Of a stretch of DNA of 64,000 nucleotides, positions 25,649 through 37,600 are shown piece after piece. A program made the translations under genes and the position numbers. The first letter of the stretch is position 1. Every line of letters begins with the position of its first letter. The stretch comes from Rostratula benghalensis (lineage: Eukaryota; Chordata; Aves; Charadriiformes; Rostratulidae). The DNA is taken from the NCBI GenBank assembly GCA_013399305.1, contig VXAI01000038.1:2924639-2988638 (forward strand), in the 5' to 3' direction. The notes under the pieces are model-generated. The model worked only from the letters and a program-made list of their open reading frames with translations. It had not been told where the DNA came from and made no database searches.

Positions 25649-26390
25649 GAGAAGTAAAAGGCAAAACAGAATTACAGATGTATTCTAAACTGGGTATCAT
25701 TTCCCAAAAGACAGTGTTTTTGTTAAGAAGAAATTTCAAGGCAAGAAGAATTATTTTAACCTGCAAAGCTGGATAAACTTTGGCAGCTGATTTTTCCAGC
25801 AGAAAATAAATATGGTGAAATACGCAGTAATACAAGAGACACGTTCTGAACCTGACTGGATAACCTGACTCCCATTTCATCCTGTTAAAACAAACTATTT
25901 TACCTCTTCTGTACATTTGCCTAAGGGGTATGCTATGTTTGTTTAAGAAAAAAAAAATTGTAACTGTCACTACAAGGTATTTAAGCTTTTAGACTATCTA
26001 GGACAGCGGCTGTGTGAGTTCAGGTGATGTCACAGCTATCAAGGCAATAACAACACTGAAAAGGTACGTTGCATTTCTGATAAAGCTGCATTCCTCAGCC
26101 CAGGAAATGTTTCCCCATCATCCAATTCTGGGAACACAATGTATTGTAGAAATACTGATAAAACTTACCTAAAATTCAAGTCTCCAAGCTGCATCTGGTT
26201 CTCTGGTCAGCAAAAAAAAAAGCCTACATATTTTATTACTAAATTAGACATCTATATGTCTATTAGTAAATGCTTGCAATTGACAACCCTAAACTGTGCC
26301 CCATCACTATTTATTTTTTCACCACAACCAATATTTTCAATACATTGTCATTCCCAGGAGCCTGGAAATGCCTAGAGCTTGTAAATGCTG
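25649..26390. other. Unannotated DNA
   Basis: No gene, RNA or named repeat is visible. Confidence 0.45.
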
Positions 26391-26412
26391 CACCACCACC
26401 ACCCCCCCCGCC
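26391..26412 (+). repeat. (CCA)n plus C8 short tandem tract
   Basis: CACCACCACCA is followed by eight C residues and GCC. It is a short simple repeat that is likely to vary in length. One of the overlapping frames would encode a proline or threonine run, but no gene supports it. Confidence 0.8.
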
Positions 26413-28440
26413 AATGCACAGAATATTTCCTGTGCCCAGAAAACTTCTTCGGTGCCTGGCTGGGAAGGTCACTGCTGAGGGAACTCAAGTCTTTGGATTC
26501 AACCCAGCCACGCAAATATATTTAGTTTTGCTGACCAGGGGGTCAGAAGCAGCTTCAAGAGTCCTGATGCTTTAGATGATTTTCATCAGGAGTTCTACCA
26601 CATATCATGTTCCCAACACTGGGCCTCGGGAAACCATTTCTTGGGGGCAAGTGCACCTAGGGTGCAGATTCTAATGTTGACAGGATAAAGCTACGCTGTA
26701 AGACGTTCATACACCAGACAGATACACTTAGTTCATACAGATTTTGGAATTACATGTTACTTTCAAGCAGGGAAACCTGTTATTGACCATAACTTTTTAC
26801 ACCACTATTTCACTTGAAACGTTTTCTTTCACTTACCTCATTTGAGTTCCTCTTCCTTTCCCGAGATACCAAATTATGTTCTTACTATGTAAAGGATATA
26901 GTTGTTTATTTTCTTAGTACAGAAAAAGAAAATTAAAAAATCAGAAATTGGGGGGTAGAAATTTCACAGAGGGCCCACGGTCTTTAACAAAGGAGTTCAA
27001 TTAAAAATTCAAATTGCTGCCACGCAATTATAACTTCCTTTTTTTTTTCCCCGTCATGTTATTTTCCTACAAAACAATGAAAAGAATAAGTATATCCATG
27101 CTCACATATACTTGAGCACACTGAATAAAACAGAAGTACTTCTTAGCAATTAATGAGAGATTAGTTAACTGTATGTCAACTTTGTGAAAACCAATTAAGA
27201 AAAACTCATTTACAGGACGTTTGTTCTTCATACATAAATAGGAATTTGATGCCGACTGTATTAAATTCACAACATACCCGCAGACTGCATTTGGCCACAC
27301 TTATTCAAGTTTCAATTTTAAAAATAAATGGACTGTTATTGGAAATTAATATAAAATGGGCCCACATAAAACGTAAGAGAAAACCAGTCAGAAATCAAAC
27401 ACATTCTACATGGAGTAAACAGCCTGTAGCTCCATCACCTTTTATGAACTTGTCAAATTTTTTAATGGCTGGTGTTTTAAAAGAGAAAGCAACCTGATCA
27501 GAAGATTATAGAACCAAGACATTTCTAAGTAATGTCTTACTAATTTCTAATCATGTCTTTTTCCAACAGTAAGCCTTTAGATCTTCTCAGCTCCATGATT
27601 CAGTTCTTCCTCCCATAAATAATTTACAATAGCCACTGTGAGCCAACTTCAAGTCTGTGTGGGCCAGCGGTAAAATTAGCTCCAAAATGAGGGAGATCTC
27701 TCACAATGAATGACAGTTGAGAAGTTTGCCCTAAAGTGATTTGGATTTCCAAGCCATCTCCCAGGGGTAAGAACTTATCTTCTCTAGTTATATGCACGTG
27801 TGCTGGGATTTGGCATGGACTATATGTGTCTTACTCTGTGGGATTGCAGTGTTCGCTTAGAACATTCAGTAATGTTCATAATTGCTACATGTATACACCG
27901 GGCAAGGAGTAAATACCAGCAATAGCCAGAATTGTAACAGCCAATTTTTCTCCAGGAACGATGGAAGTTCAGGTGTATCACTAAGGAAGACTGACTGTAG
28001 GGGGAAATTTAATAATGGTACACTATTTTATACAGGCATTATTAAAAAAAAACCCAACCCAACCACCAAAATATCCATTCTACCATGAAATATTCAACAG
28101 TCATACATATTGTGTTTGATGAACATTGCAGTCTGAATAGATCCAGGTCTATATTTCAAATTACTAACCTTCTAGGTATTAATGTCTATTACTTACTAAT
28201 ATCTACAGCCTAAAGTAACAGGAAGACGGTCGTGTGTGAGGAGAGGCGTATCTGCTGTTATGGATGCTTTTCAGAATTTTCTTCCTATGCTCAAGGCTAA
28301 ATTGATAGCCATCGTGCTAAAAAGATCATATGTGGTGTGAGAAGAGGTCAAACTGTAACTGGTCTCCCATGATCTTTTGTTAGTATTAAAGGAGAAAGAG
28401 GGGAGAAAAAACCTATTATGTGTTCTGCATTGCTATTGAG
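26413..28440. other. Unannotated AT-rich DNA
   Basis: No gene is recognised. An A-rich to CCCAACCCAACC tract lies near 28043-28061, of the kind scattered in this window. Confidence 0.45.
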
Positions 28441-28453
28441 TTTTTTTTTTTTT
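28441..28453 (+). repeat. Poly-T run (T13)
   Basis: Thirteen uninterrupted T residues preceded by TTGAG. No minus-strand retroposon body is recognisable beside it. Confidence 0.8.
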
Positions 28454-29597
28454 GAAGGCCCCAGGAGTTTCTGAAGAAGTAACACATCACTGCCAGTAAG
28501 AGGGAGAAATAAGAATGAAAAGTAGTCCTGTTGCATCAACTTCACATTCAAAATGTCACTGAAGAGTAGGAAGGAAATGAAAACAACAGTATTTGCTTAT
28601 AAGATCATTATGAAACAGTTTGTTTAAAAAAATAATAAAAAAAAATTCGCACTTCAAATCAGTGTACTTTCTGATAATTATGGGGCCTTATTGTAATTCT
28701 TTTATCTCATCTATGTACTTATTATAAGTTTGTCTTAAAACAACTTATCCCTTCATTGTTCAAAAATCAACATGATTCTAAGCCATCAAGGTACATGATA
28801 ATGGTCTTTCAAAAGCATAAACCAGACACCAAATCTCAGAAAACCCCTAGAAATCTCCATGCTTTTAGTGTTAGCTTTATGTTAACAGGCCATCAGGTTG
28901 ATATTCAGGATGCGGCTCATTTCCATAATGTTTTGTTAAACCAGGTGCTAAACATGAGATACCTATAAATGTGATAGCTGATGAGTATGAAGCTTATAAA
29001 TTGCTCAGGCATGCATGGTACATCAAGGTATTCTCCAATGATTAATTAATAGGAATTGGTTCATAAAGCTATTCTAGGATTCAAATACAAATTCCAGGGC
29101 ACTGGTAGCCTGACAAGTTGTCTTTCACAAAACCGAGATTCTTCTTTGAAACGGCTTTGAATGGCTGACATGACTCTTATCCTGAAAGTATCAAAGCAAT
29201 TTACACATGAAAGTGTACATCTGTAACAAAGAGAACTTCAAGAGAGAGGTTGAAACAAATTACAACATCTTTCATTTCTAATTGCACAACTCACTTCTTT
29301 AAATTACCTTCCCCTAAATAATTCATTCTCTTAAAGATAAACAATGTGCCTGCTGAACTCACACACTAAGTTCCTACAACCTGTTAAGTCGCTTTCCCCT
29401 CCCCTGCTATCTGGAAAAGAAGAGTGAGAGATTGTACCTGTTACTGAAGTTTTAGTTATCTGAGAGGTATTTACACACCATAGCAGAAGTAGCTACAGAA
29501 CCATGAGAAGTCAGAAGCCTATTCAAAGTGTGAATTGTTAACTCCTACCTTTGTATTTATAAAGGACTTAAAAATATAGCTTTGTGACTAAAACCCC
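28454..29597. other. Unannotated DNA
   Basis: No gene, RNA or named repeat is visible. The part around 28600-29050 is AT-rich and unique-looking. Confidence 0.45.
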
Positions 29598-29610
29598 TTT
29601 TTTTTTTTTT
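29598..29610 (+). repeat. Poly-T run (T13) inside a C4T13C3 tract
   Basis: The run is preceded by CCCC and followed by CCCTCTCC, forming a polypyrimidine tract of about 25 bases. No AG acceptor with an open frame follows closely. Confidence 0.8.
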
Positions 29611-31189
29611 CCCTCTCCACATTCTAAGTAGCCAGGCGATTCGGTGATTAGTGAAGCTACCTTGGGATAAGAGCATCAGCAAAGAGCTATGTTCCTGTTG
29701 TATGTTACTACTGTGTTTGTGATATGTTTGGTGATGAGAAAAATAAATACCAGAGGCATATGATTATATCTGTAATTTAACTTACATTTTTCTAAAACCA
29801 CTAATAACTAGGATAATTTATATCTCATAAAAGAGATAGAGATGTGCTACTCAGTCTAAAAATCAAAGCTCATGAAAGCCTTTTAATACAAGATTTAGTC
29901 AGACATGTTCAATGTAAGCATCTGCCAACTGAATCTAACCATTCTTAGTCATATTTCCTTTTTGTCCACTTAGCATCATTGGATGCAGTACCATGGAGCA
30001 TCAATCTGCAGAAACCAACACCAATTCACCAGATGTGTTTTGCAACGCTTCTTCTAAAACATGAGTTTAGCCGAGTTCACAGTAAAACATAAAACCCAAC
30101 ATAAACAAACAGAAAATCCCAACCCCAAATCACAATCAAGCCCCCTCAAAAAGAAATAAATGACACTACCAATTAGCACTGGCACTTTATGAAAGAGTAG
30201 AATGCTTCCACCTGTACCTAGCAACTGTAAATCTCACATCTGCCATCATCTTACAGATTTTCCCAACTGTTCCCCTGTATCTGCAGATGATTCCAAGCCA
30301 AAATGGAAGTTTGCTGACTCGGAACATAAGCCAAGACCAGAAAATTGTAAAATGAAGTATTAAAGCAGCAATTATCTCAACTCTCAGCTTATTATTTGAT
30401 GTTAACACACGTCAAACTGGAACTAGCTGAAGCTTTTATTTTACAAACACAGTCCACCATGAAAGCAGCAGCAATTGCAGTTCTACACCTCTGGGCAAGA
30501 GGAGTGCAGCACACCAGCAAAATTTGTAGATATTAACTTTCTGATCAAATGCACTGCTTTTTCATTTAAGGTCCTGTGACATCTGCTCTGCACAACACCA
30601 AACCTGATGCCTTCATATACCCATGCTGGGGGCAAGGAGGAGGAAGGGAGGGAGTTACAGCATTTCTCTTCCCAAGTAACTGATAGCCATGATGGAGTCC
30701 TGCTTTCCTGGAGATGGCTAAACCTGTCTTTTCCATGGAAGTACGTATAAATTATGATCCTGGAGCAAGACAGAAGGGTTTTTATCTGCTTGGAGGCCAA
30801 TGCAAGGTGGGTGTCCATAGACCTCATCGACTGACATAAAGTTGATTATTATTTTCCACTTCTCTTACTGTTCTATTAATAGTAAAAGAATATACAAAAT
30901 AAACCAATACAGCACAAGCTGCTCCCAACCCCTGACAATCAGTTGTGATCACAGATCCCTGTCCCCCCAGCCAACCACCATTTCTGCACTGAGCACAGTG
31001 ACTACATCTATGGAATGATGGAATATGGCACCGGGCAGCTTGGCCACTCTGTGCTCCCTCTCAGTTTCTAAGGGAGGCTGAGAAGTCCCTTACTAAGGTA
31101 AACAACAAAAGATTGGTATCACAGTATTATCATCTAAATCCAAAACACAGCAGCTAATAGAAAGAAAATTAACTCTCTCCCAGCAGCTT
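29611..31189. other. Unannotated DNA
   Basis: No gene is recognised. An AAACCC/CCCAACCCC-type stretch lies at about 30085-30150. Confidence 0.45.
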
Positions 31190-31208
31190 AAACAAACAAA
31201 CAAAAAAA
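31190..31208 (+). repeat. Short (AAAC)n tract
   Basis: About three AAAC units end in a run of A residues. It is a minor simple repeat. Confidence 0.7.
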
Positions 31209-34200
31209 GTTTCTTCCTATAGGCACCACTCAAGTTATGCTGAAGTGCACCTTCATTTTACTGGCCTTCTGCCCTAAACCTTCACAGCTACTGCTCACCC
31301 TTACTACCTTGAACAAAGTCAAAACCACAGTTGCTTCACAGCAGACCACCTTCCAGGTCCTTTATGAATGTACATTACAACACGTCTCAGCAGAAGCCTG
31401 CGGGTAAGCTTGACCAATTGTAAGAATAACCTGTTCTAAGGACTACAGCATACAAAATGCCCATTCACGCCTATTTGGCATTCCCTGTAGTTTAATAGTT
31501 ATTTACAAAGCTATGATCTTCCCTCTACCGCCCTTATAAAATTCTTGTAAGGGATTTTGTCAAAGCCTTTAGGAAATGCAAGCAGAATATGGAATCAGAG
31601 CACATTGCTTGGCTGCTCCTGAGCCAGAGCCAGGAACAGTACCTTGTACACAGCGTATACCTCAAAGAGCAACGCCTGCTGACTGTTCCGAGTTAGCTGA
31701 CTGTACAGGGGAGGAATAAGCACAATCCTTTGAAAGGGCAACTACACCCTGTTTTTATTTAAGATACCAAAACTTCCTAATAAAGCTGTTATAAGTTCTT
31801 CTTACATGCAATTGCTGAAGACTTAAAGGCTGGCTACACAACACACAGGTAAGAACACAACGTCTTTTTCTGCTTCTAGGAGCACAACAACCTAAATTTA
31901 GCATAGATACCCAAGTATGTTCCCCACTTGTTTCACGATTACTCTCGTCTCCAGAAACAGAAATGAAACTGGGACATAAATAGAAGACACCAAACAGTGA
32001 TACTCTGTATAAGTTCATTTAAACACTATACATTTTGTAATTTATGTTACTGCATGCATTAGCCTTTCACCACTGAAACCAAGAACCTCATTTAAAGGTA
32101 ACAGAGTCTCGCTTTGAATTCTCAATGAGAACACCATATGGAGAGGGTTCAGCTATTAGTCTCAAATTCATTTTAGGTCTGTGAAATGCAGATAATTCAT
32201 TAAAATGCAAATACACAATACAAGTTCAGAGAGAGTAAAGTACTCTTCTTTTTAGTTCATTTCCATGTTAAATTAAAGATCTTAACCTGTGCATTAAGCA
32301 AAACTTTGTAACATAAAAAATAGAATACCAATTCTCAAAAAAATCTTAAAAAATATCAAAGACATTGAATAATTTCTTCATCCTGATTTAAGCACAACTT
32401 GTTATCTTTCACTTCAATTTATAAGTCTGGAAATCGCTCATCTAAATCTTCCTACATTCTGAAAAGATGATACTACAGAAGGTGCAGAAAGGGGAAATGT
32501 CCATGTGTTTGTGGACAAAAAAGAGTTATCATTTACCATTGGACAAGTCTACCAAAGTTTGTGTTTTTCATATATAGCATCAGCACAAGTTCAACGTACC
32601 TAACTCATCAGTATAACGCATATTACACTTCAGAAAATGCTCATCACTGCCCATTCTCAGCTAAGCAGCAGTGTTCACGTGGTGACAGTTAGTTCTTACA
32701 TATTAGAGCACAACCAATATAAGCATATGGATCAAGCAGTGCATAATTAACTCTGCCTGTTGGATAAAGCTAGTGAGCCATTGCCTCTTCCAAAGTGGTA
32801 ATAGCCGTAACCACAGAAAATTGCTCACAGACCAAGGACCCCATGATAACACTGAAATTAAACACTCATCCCAGGCTCCACATTGTGTTTGTGTCAGATA
32901 CTACAGCAGCTTCTCTCTGCTCAGAGCAGCAAACCCAGCAAAAACCCCACCACTGTCAGAAACACAGAAGTTCCAAGCTCTGCACACAAGTTCAGAAGTT
33001 TGTGCTTCAACTCCTGCTGCTCTCAGCCCCACCAATAGGTTAAACCAAAATGCCTCATGTAATGCAGCTGGAAAAGCCACTAAAGCAGGATCAGCTGGCT
33101 CCTTTGCTGATGTCCACAATTAACAAATCCTTTACAGCTGTATTCAATAACTGTTTGGCATGGAGACAGGACTCTTTTCTAATGATGCCAACCACCTGTA
33201 CCCCTTAACGACTTTATTTCTTACCTATCAATATGCACTAGTAGTATTAACAGTAAAACAAAATTTCTTTCTAGTGCAAGTATAACATCAGTCTTATCCT
33301 GAATATTTAGTTCCATTTCATTACCAACCATTGATACGGATATAATTTTAGAAGTATGATGCTAATAGCACCTTTCAGCATGCTTCTACTAGATAGTTTA
33401 CTCTGACCAGTTGATCACATACAATTATCTCAAAATGTTGTTTCAAATATTAGTTCACACCAAGTAATAGTTAAAATAACCACACGCTTTTATTTTCTGT
33501 TACTTTTTCTACTTTTAACTACATGAATAATCTGGCACTATCGGTAGGATCTGAAATGATTAATTATAAGATTTCTCAAACTCAAACTTACTAAAACAAA
33601 CCCCAACCCAAATGTAAAAATAGATATTTCTATGTCAATTTCAGCCAAATTCTGCCAATTTGACTCAAACTAGTTCCAATACATACACAAGTACTTATTT
33701 GGACCTTTACTGAAGTGGGTAAAAACTGCGGAGGCATATGGATTTACCTCTGTTTAATCAGGTGTCAGTGTGGCTTTGTGCCTCTGGTTTTGCCAGAGTT
33801 TCAGAACTAGACAGTGACAGATGTTTTGAAGTGATACGAAATCTAAATGGTCCTATTAAGGGAAACAAAACATCTTTGTGAGCAATACTGAAGTGGATAC
33901 CGTGAGCATGTGCCTGTAACTTTGCCTTTTGGCAGGGTTTTGTGCTCCAGGTAGAAGCTCAAAGAATATGCATTGCATTGCTTTAACAGTCTTCAAAGTC
34001 GCACATCCTTAATGAACCCCACTCCAAAAACAAGCAAACAAAAACAGAAGAGAAAAAAAAATTCTGGAATAAAGGAACAGCGCTGAGGAAATTCAAGTAA
34101 ACCCTTATTTTCTTTTTAATAAAAACCATAAACCAGCAACAACTCTAACATAACTTTAATTCTGCTTCTGGCTGGCAGTTAAAATCCTATGACCTTTTTT

Positions 34201-34666
34201 ATTTTAGTTGTAAGCTTTCATCTCTTGAAGCAACATGGCACAAGCTATGGGTACCAGCCTATTAAAGTACAAGTCATTGTTAAAAGCAAATCCCCACTGA
34301 GCACAAGCCGATGCCAGTAAGAAGCCTCTAAGTTGTTTACAAAGAGTACCTGCACTTAACCAAAAGGAAAAGACCGGAAATAAAAACTGACTCTGAGTTT
34401 ATTTTCAAATGTTTTAACTCTCTTTTCTAGAAAACAATTAGTTTTCCCCGAATTGTTTGAGAAGAGAGGTGCTACAGCTGCATTCTCTCACATCAATAGA
34501 ATTCCACGGTTCCAGGTGTGCAAAATTGAGTGTAGAAACAGCCTTCTAGTATCTGAAGTTATTCCTAGCTACAAACAAAGCCACAGGGAAATTTGTTCCT
34601 TGTCAACTGTCAACGTATTTGGCCTTCATTTGGGAATAAAAATCCATTAGGTTATGTCTCTTGTGG
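31209..34666. other. Unannotated AT-rich DNA
   Basis: Overlapping open frames on both strands around 32773-33123 give no recognisable protein. No other structure was seen. Confidence 0.45.
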
Positions 34667-34686
34667 ATTCCTTTTATAAAAGGAAT
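34667..34686. repeat. Perfect 20-bp palindrome with TATA-like core
   Basis: The sequence equals its own reverse complement over all 20 bases, centred on TTTTATAAAA, so TATAAAA reads identically on both strands. Arms do not extend further. It is AT-rich apart from the CC/GG pairs. A role as a bidirectional TATA element is conceivable, but no transcript evidence can be seen here. Confidence 0.75.
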
Positions 34687-37600
34687 GTTTAAGAGGTGCT
34701 CTCATACCATGATGAAACAGTGCTTCTTTGGTTTACAGCATCTATTCTGGACATCTCTTCTCTTAAAAGCTTTTCCCTTTAGTGCCAATAAAATTTCTGC
34801 CAAATTTTAACTCCATAATTTCCGGTTAACAAGGAAAAAGGTCTTTTCCTTTCAGCACAGGACAAACTTGGGAGTTCAGAGCTCATTTTGAACATTCCAA
34901 ACATCCTCATACATAGGTGGTCAACTGAAAGCAATTTAATTTATGTGTTAATCTCAGCATTTTAGTTTGAATCAGTTGCTTTTGAGGCCAGTCTCCAAAC
35001 TGTCCCTCATTTCATGCCCTGGCTTGCACTGCAGAGAAGGTGCAGAACGAAGTTGCAGAAGCAGCAGACAACGTGTGCTGGGAAGGTACCTGAAGCGGTG
35101 CTGGCAGGTGTTCAGTTCACAGAACCAAACCGTTCTTAAGCAAAGCCTCCAAGCACAATTGCCAGCTGAATGTTGAAGCCTTTGCATTAAATATTCTTGC
35201 TCTCAGCACGGGGTAAATGTTCACAATGCAAAATTTCTAACGGGTTAAATTGAAATTAAGAGAAATTGCTGAACTGCTTCAAGTCAAGCAGAAAACCACT
35301 GGCAATACTCAGAGCAGGATCCGTGAACCTTGATTGTTAACTTGCAGCTCCGGCAAGGTTACAAGTAAGAACAGAAGTTTATCTTTCTTAAAAGTGATTA
35401 TTATTAATTGTATGATGAGTCATTAAAGTGCATTATTTGTGTGGCACTTCCAAGTGCTCAAATTTCACATTGTACAAATTGAAATTCTGTTGTATGAATG
35501 CACGCTGAATTTAATCTTAGGATCTTTAGGGTCACAATGCAAGTATTACTGAATAACTCAGGTATTATTAAATTCAAAAACAGGTAGGAATGATTATGAA
35601 AGATGGATTATTTTACAAAAGCAGCTGGAATAATGATGAGCTAGGATTCTGATACAAATATTCTGTCAGAGTATTCTGATAGTTTTGATACAGAACTACC
35701 AAATATTTAAATACGATGACTGACTTTCAGAAAGTCAGTTCTAAAACCAAGCCAAATTATTGACAATGGAAATTCCTCCACATGGTTCTTCTGCATATCC
35801 TGCTTTATAGTCAAACAAAGTGCAAATACTGAAAAAAAAATTTTTTTCAACCCACTGCACCAAAAAAGGAAAACTATTTGAGAAATCACAGATGCATAGA
35901 AATCAGTATCTGTAACTTAGGGACCACTGTGTATTTTCATGTTTATATTGTCTTTTCATAACAAGTATCTTCAGTATATCAAATGTTTTATGATAAAAAT
36001 ATGTAGTTAATAATCAACTAATCAATATGTATGTTAATAATCAAAATAGCTTCCTAGGCAGAAGCAGAGCTAGAAGCAGAAGCTAGACCTAGATAAGCAG
36101 AATCCTTAGGAATATGTATTATCTATGTTTAGATGGTCTTTGTGCCTGTGTGTGACGCCCGATCTAACGTTCATCATTTCGGTATGCATTTGGATAAATA
36201 CACCTCAGGGACACTGAACTTGTCCCACCTGCTGGGGAGCCATCAACAGTGCTGGACACAGCTGGCTTTTTCATGTAGTTAGAAGTGAGAGCCACTGTGT
36301 TTCTCCTGGCCTCATGAGCAGTGACAGGGCATTTCAATTCCTCTTCCCTTTTTATTTTTGAAAAAGCAGAGAGCAATTTTGCTTTCATACTTGCTATTTC
36401 ACTTATTCCTTGGCCACCCAGTTGCCTGTGCCCCTCTGCAGCCCTGCCAATGTCCTTCCACGACAATGAGCACATCTCTTCTGCAATGCATTGTTTCTCA
36501 GTGTGGTGCCTCAGATTCCACACCTGTGCAGGAAAATCTCAAGTGTCTGTGCAGCAACATGATGTTGTGCTGCACAAACTGTGCCACAAAGTAGAAGTTA
36601 TCCAGTTATTTCAGGGCTCCAGTAGATAGTAATATTGAACTGCACCTCCTGGGGCAGTTCCAAGCTAGAACTGAGCCAATACCTCCGAGGCATGTAGCAT
36701 TTTAATGCAGAATCCCCATGTCAATCAATCATTCAGTATTAATGATTAAATACTACTACGAAGATGAAAGTTAACAAAAAGCAATTGAAATACATCTGAA
36801 TCTTTTAACAAATATTGTGTGTATTGTTAAAATCAATGGACTTCTTCGGAGTACAACCTGCACTTGTTGAAACAAACTGAACACAGACTGTAGAAGCCTT
36901 GTCACACCATCTTTGCATTCAGTTGTTAATCTCAATAGAATTCCAATATAGTTTTTAAATATTTATTTTTCCTAACAAAACACAGACATGTATTTGTCAA
37001 GAAAAACATCTGTAAATGTTTTAGAAAGCCTAATTAAGGAAATACTACTTACTTGATAATCAGATGAAACATTTTGGCATAAAAGCCCTCAATTTCTGTA
37101 GAGCTCATATTTTATTTATTATTTTCGAGTTTTAAATACTTGAGCTTAAATCTGTTCACAGAATTTGAAAGACTAAAATACGGTTATCAATTATGACTAT
37201 AAGTTAAAAACACAACAGCGGCTTAGCTAATGCTAGTCTCAGATGATAGATCCCTTGAATATGACATAAAAATAATCCTTTGGGGGGGTTGGGACTTACT
37301 CTTTTCTCATATAGGACACGGCAATTTGACAGTGAACCATAGTGAGGGCAGCGTCATGAGGGTGTGCCAAACAGCTAGGAGAAAAATAATGTCTTTATAA
37401 AAGCAAATTGGAGATCTCAGTCTTCATTGAATAAGGTATAAAAAAGGTGCAGTTTCCCTTCTAAAACACACTTTTAGTCTTACATTAAACAGTGAAGTAA
37501 TATTGTTCTCGTTATATCTCAGGTTAAAAAAAGTTCAATACCAGATAATATAGATATATTTATCCAGCCATAGTTAATATTTAGTACCACAGATTTTAGT

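Noticed and set aside
32773..33123. Overlapping frames on both strands with Ala/Ser-rich translations
   Set aside because: Openness in several frames at once reflects slightly higher GC and few stop words, not coding.
36164..36523. 119-codon minus-strand frame with a charged, Lys/Glu-rich middle
   Set aside because: It has a protein-like feel, but I recognise no family, the frame is interrupted just upstream, and no splice context supports it.
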